Position numbers and translations under genes: made by a program. This document shows positions 1 to 7,649 of a stretch of 34,452 bases of DNA, piece by piece (position 1 is the stretch's first letter; every line of letters begins with the position of its first letter). The notes below the pieces were generated by a model. That model was not told the DNA's origin. It saw only the letters and a list, made by a program, of their open reading frames with translations, and did no database searches. This stretch comes from an uncultured Porphyromonadaceae bacterium (GTDB lineage: Bacteria > Bacteroidota > Bacteroidia > Bacteroidales > Muribaculaceae), in assembly GCA_947175605.1 (NCBI GenBank), contig CAMWNH010000016.1, positions 1 through 34,452 on the forward strand, read 5' to 3'.

Positions 1-23
1 AATATGAGACTGGGGATATAATC

Positions 24-62
24 AGGCGCGCGGTTCTCTGTGGGGGAGAGGACCGCGCGCCT
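24..62 (-). terminator. Terminator hairpin downstream of fabD
   Basis: A perfect 11-bp inverted repeat (24-34 with 52-62, arm AGGCGCGCGGT) is extended inward by a partial TCTC/GAGA pairing. It lies about 22 bases past the fabD stop codon. On the minus strand it is followed by an A/T-rich stretch (TGATTATAT) rather than a clean U-tract, so it is a strong transcript-end hairpin but not a textbook intrinsic terminator. Confidence 0.65.
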
Positions 63-84
63 GTATGGGGTGTTTCGGGGCTTC

Positions 85-963
85 TTACTGGAGGCCGGAA
101 ACCGTTGCGTTTTTGTCGATCTTGGATACGAGTCCCTGAAGGACTTTGCCCGGGCCGAGTTCGATGAATTCGGTGGCTCCGTTTGCAATCATATTGCGGA
201 CGGTCTGTGTCCAACGTACGGGTGCTGTGAGCTGTGCGACGAGGAGTCCCTTGATTTCAGCGGGATCGGTATGCGGGAGTGCGTCGACGTTCTGATAAAC
301 GGGGCATACGGGTGTGTGGAATTCGGTGTGCTCGATTGCTTCGGCGAGTTCGGCACGCGCGGGCTCCATGCAGGGGCTGTGGAAACCACCACCTACGGGG
401 AGCTTGAGTGCGCGCTTGGCGCCGGCTTCCTTGAGGAGCTCGCATGCGCGGTCGATGGCTTCAACTTCGCCGGAGATAACGAGCTGTCCGGGGCAGTTGT
501 AGTTTGCGCAGACGATTACGCCGGGCACCTGCTCGCAGATTTCCTCGACTTTCTCGTCGGGGAGGGCGATGATAGCGGCCATGGTGGAGGGGTTTGTCTC
601 GCACGCTTTCTGCATTGCATTGGCACGGGCAGCAACAAGACGGAGGCCATCCTCGAAGCTAAGTGCGCCAGCGGCAACGAGGGCGGAGAATTCGCCCAGG
701 GAATGTCCGGCTACCATGTCGGGCTTGAAATCGTCGCCGAGACTCTTGGCCAGAAGCACGGAATGGATAAAGATTGCAGGTTGGGTGACAGCGGTCTTCT
801 TAAGGTCCTCGGGGGTGCCTTCAAACATAAGGTCGGTGATACGGAAACCGAGGATTTCGTTGGCTTTTTCGAAGAGCTCGCGGGCTTCGGGGCTATTGTC
901 GTAGAGGTCCTTGCCCATACCTACGAACTGCGCGCCCTGACCGGGAAAAACGTAAGCTTTCAT
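85..963 (-). CDS. fabD: Malonyl-CoA:ACP transacylase FabD
   Basis: This 292-residue protein transfers the malonyl group from malonyl-CoA to acyl carrier protein, supplying the elongation unit for type II fatty acid synthesis in the cytosol. The N-terminal GQGAQFVGMG motif (residues 8-17), the GHSLGE nucleophile elbow with Ser88, and the GGFHSP motif with His195 are the expected acyltransferase signatures, and the length is normal for the family. The ATG at 963 puts the conserved KAYVFPGQG right at the N terminus. A minus-strand promoter element lies about 35 bases upstream and a strong hairpin lies downstream, so the gene is probably transcribed alone. An almost gene-length open frame on the plus strand over the same DNA is a codon-bias shadow. 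Identification is secure. Confidence 0.97.
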   Translation of the reverse strand: MKAYVFPGQGAQFVGMGKDLYDNSPEARELFEKANEILGFRITDLMFEGTPEDLKKTAVTQPAIFIHSVLLAKSLGDDFKPDMVAGHSLGEFSALVAAGALSFEDGLRLVAARANAMQKACETNPSTMAAIIALPDEKVEEICEQVPGVIVCANYNCPGQLVISGEVEAIDRACELLKEAGAKRALKLPVGGGFHSPCMEPARAELAEAIEHTEFHTPVCPVYQNVDALPHTDPAEIKGLLVAQLTAPVRWTQTVRNMIANGATEFIELGPGKVLQGLVSKIDKNATVSGLQ

Positions 964-996
964 TGAGTGTCGAATTTAAAATGTTAAAACCGGGGA

Positions 997-1034
997 CAAA
1001 GTTACGCATTTTTGCGGAATAATGCGTAACTTTA
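997..1034. promoter_or_regulatory. Divergent fabD/tatA promoter region inside an inverted repeat
   Basis: A perfect 13-bp inverted repeat (998-1010 and 1021-1033, arm AAAGTTACGCATT, 10-base spacer) sits between the divergent fabD and tatA starts. Its outer edges form two outward-facing Bacteroidetes -7 elements: TAACTTTG on the minus strand (997-1004), matching TAnnTTTG exactly, and TAACTTTA on the plus strand (1027-1034), one mismatch. No TTTG -33 box is visible at the usual 19-21 base distance for either. The divergent promoter function is inferred. The repeat itself is directly seen and could also be an operator. Confidence 0.6.
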
Positions 1035-1059
1035 CAGCAAATTAAACAATGATCAAGCA

Positions 1060-1278
1060 ATGACAGACGCACTCATACCTCTCTTCTTCGGCATCAACGG
1101 GTCGGAATGGATAATAATCCTTATCATCGTCCTTCTGCTTTTCGGCGGGAAAAAGATCCCGGAGCTGATGCGAGGCCTGGGCAAGGGGGTGAAATCGTTC
1201 AAGGACGGGGTGGAGGATGCGAAGCGCGAGCTGAATACTCCGGCTGACAAGAACGAGGACAAGACTACGGAAAAATAA
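1060..1278 (+). CDS. tatA: Sec-independent translocase TatA/TatE-type subunit
   Basis: This 72-residue protein has the full TatA plan: a short periplasmic N terminus, one transmembrane helix (about residues 15-28), the [16 protein letters not shown] hinge and amphipathic helix, and a charged, unstructured tail. In the twin-arginine translocase, TatA oligomers form the passage for folded proteins recruited by TatC. The ATG at 1060 lies about 26 bases after a plus-strand -7 element. Unusually, no tatC follows: the next gene, 24 bases on, is an unrelated symporter. The protein could be TatA or TatE in function, since sequence alone does not separate these; family membership is secure. Confidence 0.92.
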   Translation: MTDALIPLFFGINGSEWIIILIIVLLLFGGKKIPELMRGLGKGVKSFKDGVEDAKRELNTPADKNEDKTTEK

Positions 1279-1302
1279 GGACATCTGACGCTCGGAAACA
1301 GG

Positions 1303-2487
1303 ATGAAACTTCTGCTGAAAATAATCATTGCGATAGCTGCGGGCATAGGTGCGGGCTTTGTTTTTCCGGACTGGCTGACGCGTCTGGCCATGACTTTCAA
1401 CGGGGTTTTCAGCGAGTTTCTGGGCTTTCTGATCCCGCTTCTGATAGTGGGCTTTGTGGCTCCCGCAATCTCGGAGGTTGGCCGCAAGGCCGGAGCGATG
1501 CTCGGGGCTACAGTGCTGATAGCGTATGTGATGACCTTCGGGTCGGGAATGCTGTCGTATGCCACTTCGGCGAGCGTGTTCCCGCGTCTTTTGGGAGGTG
1601 TGCAACTGGCAGACGCTTCGCTGTCGGCAGAGTCATCGCCTGCGCTGGCGCCCTACTTCACACTGGACATAGATCCGCTGATGAACGTAATGACGGCGCT
1701 GATATTTGCATTTGTGCTGGGTTTCGGCGGGGCTATGCTGCCCGGAGCTACGGCTCTGCGCAAGGGGCTTGATGATTTCCGGGATGTGATCCAGCTTGTG
1801 ATAATGCGTCTGATCATCCCTCTGCTGCCCTTCTATATTTTCGGCATATTCCTTTCGATGGCCGTGGCGGGGATAGTGGGCCCGATACTCGTGACTTTCG
1901 CGAAGATCATTGCTGTGATATTCGTGCTGCATATCGGTGTGCTGATAATCCAATATGCCATTGCATCGCTGTTCTCGCATAAGAATCCCTTCAAGTGTCT
2001 ATGGACGATGATGCCGGCCTACTTCACGGCCCTGGGGACGCAGTCGTCGGCGGCCACAATTCCGGTGACGCTGGAACGGACGGTGGCGATGGGTGTTCCG
2101 CGGCCGATAGCGGGCTTTGTGATTCCGCTTTGCGCCACGATACACATGTCGGGGTCGACGCTTAAGATCGTTGCATGCGCGGTGGCTCTGATGCTCGCGA
2201 AGGGCATGGCGGTGGATGCGGGAAGTTTCGCAGGGTTCATAGCGATGCTGGGCATAACGATAGTAGCGGCGCCCGGAGTGCCGGGCGGTGCGATCATGGC
2301 GTCGCTGGGGCTGCTAAGCTCTATGCTGGGTTTCTCGGATGCGGACAATGCGATGATGATAGCGCTGTACATAGCGATGGACAGCTTCGGCACGGCGTGC
2401 AACATAACGGGCGACGGCGCGATAGCGCAGATCATAGCCCGGATATTCCGCGGAAAAGAGGCGGAGACTCTGAAAGATACTGACTGA
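1303..2487 (+). CDS. Sodium:dicarboxylate-fold symporter (DAACS family), probable neutral amino-acid substrate
   Basis: This is a 394-residue inner-membrane protein, hydrophobic throughout, with the glutamate-transporter fold signatures: the HP1 serine-rich motif QSSAATIPVT (about residues 247-256) and the TM8 motif MDSFGTACNITGD (359-371). The family couples substrate uptake to Na+ entry. Against the archaeal aspartate transporter GltPh, the Asp that binds the substrate amino group (D360), the Thr (T364), the Asn (N367) and the last Asp (D371) are kept, but the Arg that binds the acidic side chain is Gly363. This argues for a neutral amino acid (serine/threonine-like) rather than glutamate, aspartate or a dicarboxylate; that is inference. 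The start sits 24 bases after tatA, so the two are probably co-transcribed. Confidence 0.85.
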   Translation: MKLLLKIIIAIAAGIGAGFVFPDWLTRLAMTFNGVFSEFLGFLIPLLIVGFVAPAISEVGRKAGAMLGATVLIAYVMTFGSGMLSYATSASVFPRLLGGVQLADASLSAESSPALAPYFTLDIDPLMNVMTALIFAFVLGFGGAMLPGATALRKGLDDFRDVIQLVIMRLIIPLLPFYIFGIFLSMAVAGIVGPILVTFAKIIAVIFVLHIGVLIIQYAIASLFSHKNPFKCLWTMMPAYFTALGTQSSAATIPVTLERTVAMGVPRPIAGFVIPLCATIHMSGSTLKIVACAVALMLAKGMAVDAGSFAGFIAMLGITIVAAPGVPGGAIMASLGLLSSMLGFSDADNAMMIALYIAMDSFGTACNITGDGAIAQIIARIFRGKEAETLKDTD

Positions 2488-2528
2488 ACACTATTTATAC
2501 TATTCCTGATAAGCTACCCTAAAACGAC

Positions 2529-4079
2529 ATGACTAACTTCACAACCAAAGATCTTGAACAACTTAAAGAACATGGCATAGCGCCTGAAACAGTGGAAAAA
2601 CAGCTGGAACGTTTCCGCACGGGTTTTCCGTATCTGCATATCGAGGCACCGGCATCGGTGGACAACGGTATACTGATCGTGGATGACGAGCTGGCGGAAG
2701 ACGCTCTGGAATGCTGGAAGGACTTCCTGAACGAGGGAGGTGACGTGCTGAAATTCGTGCCTGCCTCGGGCGCGGCGTCGCGCATGTTCAAAGATATGTT
2801 TGCTTTCGTGAACGGGAGCGAGGACACGCCTGCCGCGGGCTCTCCCGCCGCACAGATCATAGATAATCTGGACCGCCTGGCTTTCCACAAGGAGCTGGAC
2901 GAAACCTGCCACAGGCTATACGGCGAAGGCTACAAGGCTCTTCGCGAGGCCGGTCGCTATAAAGACATCATAGGAGCTATAATCCTGCCCGAGGGCATGA
3001 ACTACGGCGCGCTGCCCAAGGCCGTGCTGACATTCCACGCCTATCCGGACGGGACGACGCGCACAGCACTGGAGGAGCAGTTGGCGGAAGGCGCGGCTTA
3101 CGCCGCAGGGCGTGGAGGGAAGGTGCGCCTGCACTTCACGGTATCGGCCGACCACATGGATCTCTTCAAGAAGAAGCTTGCGGAAACTGTGCCTGCGATG
3201 GAGGAGCGCCTGGGCGTGAGATACGATATCTCGCTCTCGGTGCAGAAACCTTCGACGGACACTATCGCGTCCACGCCGAACAACGAGCCTTTCCGTAAGG
3301 ATGACGGCAGCCTGGTGTTCCGTCCCGGCGGTCACGGGGCTCTGATAGAGAATCTCTCGGACATAGACGCCACAGTGGTGTTCATAAAGAACATAGACAA
3401 TGTGGTGGCTGACAGCCACAGGGGCGACACGGTGCGCTACAAGAAGATCCTGGGCGGTGTGCTACTGCTGGTGCAGAATGAAATCGAGGACCACCTGAAG
3501 GCTCTGAACGAGGAGTATGAGGAAAGCGAAGATCTGGAGGAGGCCGTGCTGGCTGCCACGGATTTCGTGGAGGATACGCTGTGTATCCGCTCAAACAAGC
3601 TTTCGATGACAGAGCCGCTGCAGGAACGCTGGAAGGAGCTGAACCGCCTGCTGAAGCGTCCGACGCGCGTGTGCGGAATGGTGCGCAACGAAGGCGAGCC
3701 CGGCGGCGGCCCATACCTGGCATGGAGCACTGACGGTACGACGCTGGCACCGCAGATCCTCGAATCGACACAGATAGACCTTTCGAAGCCCGAGAACAAG
3801 AGCATGATGAGCACGGCCACGCACTTCAACCCGGTGGATCTGGTGTGCTACCTCAAGAACAAGGACGGGAAGGCATACAATCTGCGCGAGTTCGTGGATC
3901 CGGCCACGGGTTTCATCTCGGAGAAGAGTCTCGGCGGACGTGACCTCAGGGCACTTGAACTTCCGGGCCTCTGGAACGGCGCGATGAGCGACTGGAACAC
4001 GGTGTTCGTGGAGGTTCCGGCCTCGACGTTCAATCCGGTCAAGACCGTGTGTGACCTGCTGCGTCCGGCACACCAGTAA
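2529..4079 (+). CDS. DUF4301 protein with nucleotidyltransferase-like motifs
   Basis: This 516-residue cytosolic protein matches the Bacteroidetes family I know as DUF4301, whose function I do not know to be established. Read by eye, it carries, in order, motifs like those of UDP-sugar pyrophosphorylases: a glycine-rich loop PASGAASRMFKD (78-89), a LPK (162-164) in GALPKAVLTFH, a glutamine-bearing strand SVQK (237-240), RPGGHGALIENL (265-276), and FIKNIDNVV (285-293). In UDP-GlcNAc/UDP-glucose pyrophosphorylases these correspond to the nucleotide loop, the catalytic lysine region, the PxGHG loop and the N-x-DN metal site. There is no signal peptide or membrane segment. It starts 41 bases after the symporter gene and ends 25 bases before gmk, so it may lead a gmk/nadD nucleotide-metabolism operon. 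Confidence 0.85.
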   Translation: MTNFTTKDLEQLKEHGIAPETVEKQLERFRTGFPYLHIEAPASVDNGILIVDDELAEDALECWKDFLNEGGDVLKFVPASGAASRMFKDMFAFVNGSEDTPAAGSPAAQIIDNLDRLAFHKELDETCHRLYGEGYKALREAGRYKDIIGAIILPEGMNYGALPKAVLTFHAYPDGTTRTALEEQLAEGAAYAAGRGGKVRLHFTVSADHMDLFKKKLAETVPAMEERLGVRYDISLSVQKPSTDTIASTPNNEPFRKDDGSLVFRPGGHGALIENLSDIDATVVFIKNIDNVVADSHRGDTVRYKKILGGVLLLVQNEIEDHLKALNEEYEESEDLEEAVLAATDFVEDTLCIRSNKLSMTEPLQERWKELNRLLKRPTRVCGMVRNEGEPGGGPYLAWSTDGTTLAPQILESTQIDLSKPENKSMMSTATHFNPVDLVCYLKNKDGKAYNLREFVDPATGFISEKSLGGRDLRALELPGLWNGAMSDWNTVFVEVPASTFNPVKTVCDLLRPAHQ

Positions 4080-4104
4080 ACGCGAGTATCCCTTAAATTA
4101 GAGA

Positions 4105-4680
4105 ATGAAACAAGGAAAAATCATAGTAATCGCCGCGCCTTCGGGCTGCGGAAAATCGACAATCATACGGTCGCTGCTGGACAGCGGCGACCTGGATCTT
4201 GTCTTTGCCGTTTCGGCTACGACACGCCCACCGCGTCCGGGCGAGACGGAGGGTGTGAGCTACTACTTCATGAGCACGGATGACTTCCGGGAGGCTATTG
4301 CCGACGGGGCCTTCATCGAATATGAGGAGGTGTATCCGGGACGTTTCTACGGTACTCCACGCTCGGAAATCGAACGTGTGACGTCGGAGGGGCGGAACAT
4401 AGTGCTCGACATAGACGTGAACGGAGCCAAGGGTGTGAAAGAGCTCTACGGGCCCCGCGCACTGACGGTGTTTATCGAGCCGCCAAGCATCGACGAGCTC
4501 CGGCGGCGTCTGGAGTCGCGCGGCACGGAGTCGCCGGCGGTGATAGACGAGCGCATAGACCGCGCGACATACGAGCTGGCGCAGGCTCCTGCTTTCGATG
4601 CGCGCATTGTGAACGATGATCTTGAAACGGCCGTGCGTCAGACACATGCGCTGATCGACGGTTTCACGAGCCTAAACTGA
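4105..4680 (+). CDS. gmk: Guanylate kinase
   Basis: This 191-residue cytosolic enzyme phosphorylates GMP (and dGMP) to GDP with ATP. The P-loop APSGCGKST (residues 11-19) is followed by the guanylate-kinase pattern: SATTRPPRPGETEG, then YYF, the GMP-binding FIEYEEVYPGRFYGT stretch, and the DIDVNGAKGVK motif. Length and domain order are standard for a bacterial Gmk. It lies 25 bases after the DUF4301 gene and 13 bases before nadD. The gmk-nadD pairing is familiar from Bacteroides, where a YicC-family gene usually comes before gmk; here DUF4301 takes that place. Identification is secure. Confidence 0.97.
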   Translation: MKQGKIIVIAAPSGCGKSTIIRSLLDSGDLDLVFAVSATTRPPRPGETEGVSYYFMSTDDFREAIADGAFIEYEEVYPGRFYGTPRSEIERVTSEGRNIVLDIDVNGAKGVKELYGPRALTVFIEPPSIDELRRRLESRGTESPAVIDERIDRATYELAQAPAFDARIVNDDLETAVRQTHALIDGFTSLN

Positions 4681-4693
4681 CGGGAGCCGAGAC

Positions 4694-5275
4694 ATGACGA
4701 TAGGAATACTCGGAGGTTCATTCAATCCCGTGCATATAGGCCACATGATGCTGGCTTCGTACATGGCCCAGTGGGGCTATGTGGACGAGGTGTGGCTGAC
4801 GCTCTCGCCGCGCAATCCGCTGAAGGATGCGGCTACGTTGCTGCCAGATACGCGACGTCTGGCAATGCTGACGATGGCCTGCCGAGGCGCCAAGGGCATA
4901 GACATCTGCGATCTGGAACTTTCGATGCCGAAGCCATCGTACACCATCAATACGCTGCGGGCATTGCGCACTCGCTATCCGGAGAAGACGTTCAAGCTCA
5001 TAATCGGCTCGGACAACTGGCAGAACTTCACTCGCTGGCGCGAGTGGCAGTCGATACTGAGTGAGTTCGGCGTGCTCGTGTACCCGCGACCCGGTTATCC
5101 CATCGAAAGCCGCTACGTGGACGGCATGGAGGTGGTGAAGGCACCGCAGGTGTATATATCCAGTACTTTTATCCGCACGGCTATTTCTCTGGGCAAGGAT
5201 ATGAACTACTTCCTGCCGCAGGGTGTGTATAAATACATTATGGACAACAAGCTCTACACTACAAACAATGGATAG
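4694..5275 (+). CDS. nadD: Nicotinate-nucleotide adenylyltransferase
   Basis: This 193-residue enzyme adenylates nicotinate mononucleotide to deamido-NAD, a step common to de novo and salvage NAD synthesis. The N-terminal GGSFNPVHIGHMMLA stretch contains the HIGH-type nucleotidyltransferase motif, and ISSTFIRTAI near the C terminus is the second signature (ISSTxIR). A central SDNWQNFTRWREW segment matches the substrate-binding region of the family. It starts 13 bases after gmk, and its last 8 bases overlap the start of the DUF5063 gene, which suggests translational coupling. Length is normal; identification is secure. Confidence 0.96.
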   Translation: MTIGILGGSFNPVHIGHMMLASYMAQWGYVDEVWLTLSPRNPLKDAATLLPDTRRLAMLTMACRGAKGIDICDLELSMPKPSYTINTLRALRTRYPEKTFKLIIGSDNWQNFTRWREWQSILSEFGVLVYPRPGYPIESRYVDGMEVVKAPQVYISSTFIRTAISLGKDMNYFLPQGVYKYIMDNKLYTTNNG

Positions 5276-5795
5276 GGACGAACAGAAGTTGCGGGACGAT
5301 ATAGCGCTGGTGGCTCTCTGCCACGAGTATTGCGTGACGGTGGACTCGGCCGAAAGCATGGAGACCACGGATTTCGCGCATCGCGTGCTGGCGTTGCTGT
5401 CGCGCATCTACGTGACGGCGCTCGATCTTCCGGACGCTCCGGAGGACGCCGTGGATATAGCGGGGGTGCTCGACGAGGAACAGTATACGTCTGTTGCCGC
5501 GTCGCTGGCCCGCATTTTCGGCGAACATGATACGTATCTGGATGCTTCGCACGAGGACATGAAGTATTCGGAGACACCTGTGGCGGCGAGCCTGAGCGAG
5601 CATCTGGCGGATCTCTATCAGGATTTCTATGACTTCACAGCTCTGGCCCGCGAGCTTCCCGCCGATTCGCTCTACGAGGCTGTGGCGGAAATGCGGCAGC
5701 GTTTCGCCCAGTACTGGAGCAACACGCTGTGCGATGCGATGCGTGTGCTGAATTCCTTGTATATGTCGGGCGTGCTGGCACAGGACGAGCTGTAA
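5268..5795 (+). CDS. DUF5063 family protein
   Basis: A 175-residue acidic, mostly helical protein with no signal peptide or transmembrane segment. It resembles the DUF5063 family found in Bacteroidetes, whose function I do not know. I chose the ATG at 5268, which overlaps the nadD stop by 8 bases; an in-frame GTG at 5223 would add residues encoded inside nadD and is less likely. A conserved-looking C-terminal stretch (LYQDFYDFTALARELP, then a helical region ending in VLAQDEL) is typical of the family as I recall it. The tight overlap with nadD and the 41-base gap before the aminopeptidase gene place it in the gmk-nadD operon. No catalytic motif is evident. Confidence 0.75.
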   Translation: MDRDEQKLRDDIALVALCHEYCVTVDSAESMETTDFAHRVLALLSRIYVTALDLPDAPEDAVDIAGVLDEEQYTSVAASLARIFGEHDTYLDASHEDMKYSETPVAASLSEHLADLYQDFYDFTALARELPADSLYEAVAEMRQRFAQYWSNTLCDAMRVLNSLYMSGVLAQDEL

Positions 5796-5836
5796 GGCAC
5801 TATTTTTTCAAACTATTTAAATCAGGCTCAAAAAAA

Positions 5837-7126
5837 GTGATAAAGGATCTCTGCAATTTTCTTGATGCATCGCCTGTGAACTTCCTGGCTGTGGCGGAAA
5901 TCCGCCGTCGGCTCGAGGAAGCGGGGTTTACGGAACTCGACATGTCGGACAGCTGGAAGGTGAGTCCGGGCGAACGCCGCTACGTCGTGAAAAACGGGTC
6001 GGCGATTTTTGCCTTCATCGCGGGCGAGGGCCCGGTGGAGGGCCATGGCTTCCACATAATCTCAAGCCACTGCGATTCGCCTTGCTTCAGAGTGAAACCT
6101 CACGCGGAAATCGTGTGCGACGGGGGCATCGTGAAGCTGAACACGGAAGTGTACGGGGGTCCGATACTCTACACGTGGTTCGACCGTCCGCTGTCGCTTG
6201 CGGGTCGCGTGATTTTGCGCGGCGACAATCTGCTTGAGCCACAGACACGACTGCTGCGCTTCGAGCGTCCGCTGCTCACGATCCCTCACCTGGCCATCCA
6301 CTTCAACCGCGCCGTGAACGAGGGGAATCCGCTGTCGAAGCAGAAGGATATGTTGCCCGTACTGGGCAAAATCGGCCCCGGCGAGAGCCACAAAGGGCTG
6401 CTACACCGTATGATAGCTACAGAGCTGAAGGTGGATGAGAGCGACATTCTGGACTATGATCTGAGCCTCTACGATACGAGCCGCGCGGAGATCGTGGGAC
6501 TGAACGGGGAGTTTGTATGCTCGGGACGTCTGGACGATCTTTCGATGGTGCATGCTTCGCTGCGCGCACTGCTCGAGAATGCTGACAAGCCGTCGAAGGC
6601 CACGCGTGTGATGGCTGTGTTCGACAATGAGGAGACGGGCTCTGGAACGAAACAGGGTGCGGGATCGCCTATGCTGGACTATGTGCTGCGTCGCGTGGCG
6701 GGCTGTCTGGGTGCGGGCGAGGAGGAATATCTGCGCGGGCTTGCGCGGTCGTTCATGATTTCGGCCGACAACGCTCACGGCGTGCATCCGAACTACGCCG
6801 AGAAGCAGGACCCGACGAACCACCCCACCCTCGGCGACGGGCCATGCATCAAGGTGAACGCGAACTGCAAATACATGACGGACGCGGACTCGGCGGCCGT
6901 GTTCCGCAGCCTGTGTGAGCGCGCGGGAGTGCCGTGTCAGGATTTCGTGAACCATTCGGATGTGGCCGGAGGGTCTACCTTAGGCAATATTCTTACGTCT
7001 CAGATACCGCTGCGGGGCGTGGATATGGGAGCTCCGCTGTGGGCCATGCACTCTGTACGTGAGACCGCCTCGTGCGCAGACCACATTTCGTGTATCCGTG
7101 TGTTCTCGACATTCTTCGGTCTCTGA
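5837..7126 (+). CDS. M18-family aspartyl aminopeptidase
   Basis: A 429-residue cytosolic dinuclear-zinc aminopeptidase of family M18, which removes N-terminal (often acidic) residues from peptides. Visible signatures are ISSHCDSPCFRVKP (metal ligand His78), LDDLSM (metal-bridging Asp), DNEETGSGTKQGAGS (catalytic Glu pair), ISADNAHGVHPNY, and MHSVRE near the C terminus with the last metal His. I place the start at the GTG at 5837, because family members begin with a similar (V/I)KDLCxFLDASPVNF segment and the only upstream in-frame start lies inside the preceding gene. Length from that GTG matches the usual 420-430 residues. It follows the DUF5063 gene by 41 bases and is probably the last gene of the operon, since a separate promoter begins right after its stop. 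Confidence 0.93.
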   Translation: MIKDLCNFLDASPVNFLAVAEIRRRLEEAGFTELDMSDSWKVSPGERRYVVKNGSAIFAFIAGEGPVEGHGFHIISSHCDSPCFRVKPHAEIVCDGGIVKLNTEVYGGPILYTWFDRPLSLAGRVILRGDNLLEPQTRLLRFERPLLTIPHLAIHFNRAVNEGNPLSKQKDMLPVLGKIGPGESHKGLLHRMIATELKVDESDILDYDLSLYDTSRAEIVGLNGEFVCSGRLDDLSMVHASLRALLENADKPSKATRVMAVFDNEETGSGTKQGAGSPMLDYVLRRVAGCLGAGEEEYLRGLARSFMISADNAHGVHPNYAEKQDPTNHPTLGDGPCIKVNANCKYMTDADSAAVFRSLCERAGVPCQDFVNHSDVAGGSTLGNILTSQIPLRGVDMGAPLWAMHSVRETASCADHISCIRVFSTFFGL

Positions 7127-7127
7127 A

Positions 7128-7159
7128 TTTGGAAAGAGCGCGGGAATGTTATATCTTTG
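7128..7159 (+). promoter_or_regulatory. Bacteroidetes-type promoter for the DUF805 gene
   Basis: TTTG (7128-7131) and TATCTTTG (7152-7159) are separated by exactly 20 bases, matching the -33 TTTG / -7 TAnnTTTG consensus of the Bacteroidetes primary sigma factor. The -33 box begins two bases after the aminopeptidase stop codon. The predicted start of transcription leaves a leader of roughly 30 bases before the ATG at 7196. Confidence 0.8.
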
Positions 7160-7195
7160 CATGCGTAAACATAAACCAATTATAATCGAAAGACA

Positions 7196-7570
7196 ATGAA
7201 AGTAGATTTTGTAACAGCCGTCAAGCTGTTTTTCGACAACTACGCCAACTTCAAGGGCCGCGCATCGCGTCCTGAATACTGGTGGGCAGCTCTGTTCCTG
7301 TTTCTTGTAGGACTCGTACTGTCATTCATCTGCGGTGTTCTCGGTCTCAGCCAAACAGCCACTTATTGCGTAAGCGGTGTATGGGATCTTGCCGTGCTTC
7401 TGCCTTCTCTGGCAATAGTCGTACGCCGTCTGCACGATGTGGGCAAGGGCGGTGGCTATTTTTTTGTAATCCTTATCCCCCTTATCGGATTTTTCTGGCT
7501 TCTGGCACTTCTGATTTCTCCCAGCCAGCTGCAGCCCAACCGCTTCGGCCCCGGCCCCTGCGAACTTTAA
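7196..7570 (+). CDS. DUF805 family membrane protein
   Basis: A 124-residue integral membrane protein with about three hydrophobic segments (residues 30-50, 58-76 and 90-108). It has the DUF805 hallmarks: an N-terminal FKGRASRPEYWW motif ahead of the first helix, RRLHDVGKGG between helices, and NRFGPGP at the C terminus. The family is widespread in bacteria, and I know of no established molecular function. The gene has its own well-formed promoter (7128-7159) and is followed by a large hairpin before the ABC importer operon, so it may be transcribed alone or read through into that operon. Family assignment is firm; role unknown. Confidence 0.9.
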   Translation: MKVDFVTAVKLFFDNYANFKGRASRPEYWWAALFLFLVGLVLSFICGVLGLSQTATYCVSGVWDLAVLLPSLAIVVRRLHDVGKGGGYFFVILIPLIGFFWLLALLISPSQLQPNRFGPGPCEL

Positions 7571-7607
7571 GAAACAGGCGTAAGGCAGCCTAATGTATAA
7601 ACAGCGA

Positions 7608-7649
7608 CGGAGCGGACGCAAAGCCGGGCACGGCAAGCGTCCCGCTCCG
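7608..7649 (+). other. Large GC-rich hairpin between DUF805 gene and ABC importer operon
   Basis: Two nested pairings give a long stem: CGGAGCGG-ACGC (7608-7619) pairs with GCGT-C-CCGCTCCG (7637-7649), with one bulged C, and GCCG (7623-7626) pairs with CGGC (7631-7634) around a GGCA loop. It ends 18 bases before the importer start codon. There is no U-tract after it (AATTGTGAATAA follows), so it is not a standard intrinsic terminator. It could attenuate or protect the importer transcript; I could not match it to a known riboswitch. Confidence 0.6.

Noticed and set aside
40-966. 308-residue open frame on the plus strand opposite fabD
   Set aside because: It mirrors fabD codon bias, has no recognisable domain, and fabD has all its catalytic motifs.
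5729-5836. N-terminal extension of the M18 aminopeptidase starting inside the DUF5063 gene
   Set aside because: Family members begin at the KDLCNFLDASP segment, matched by the GTG at 5837.
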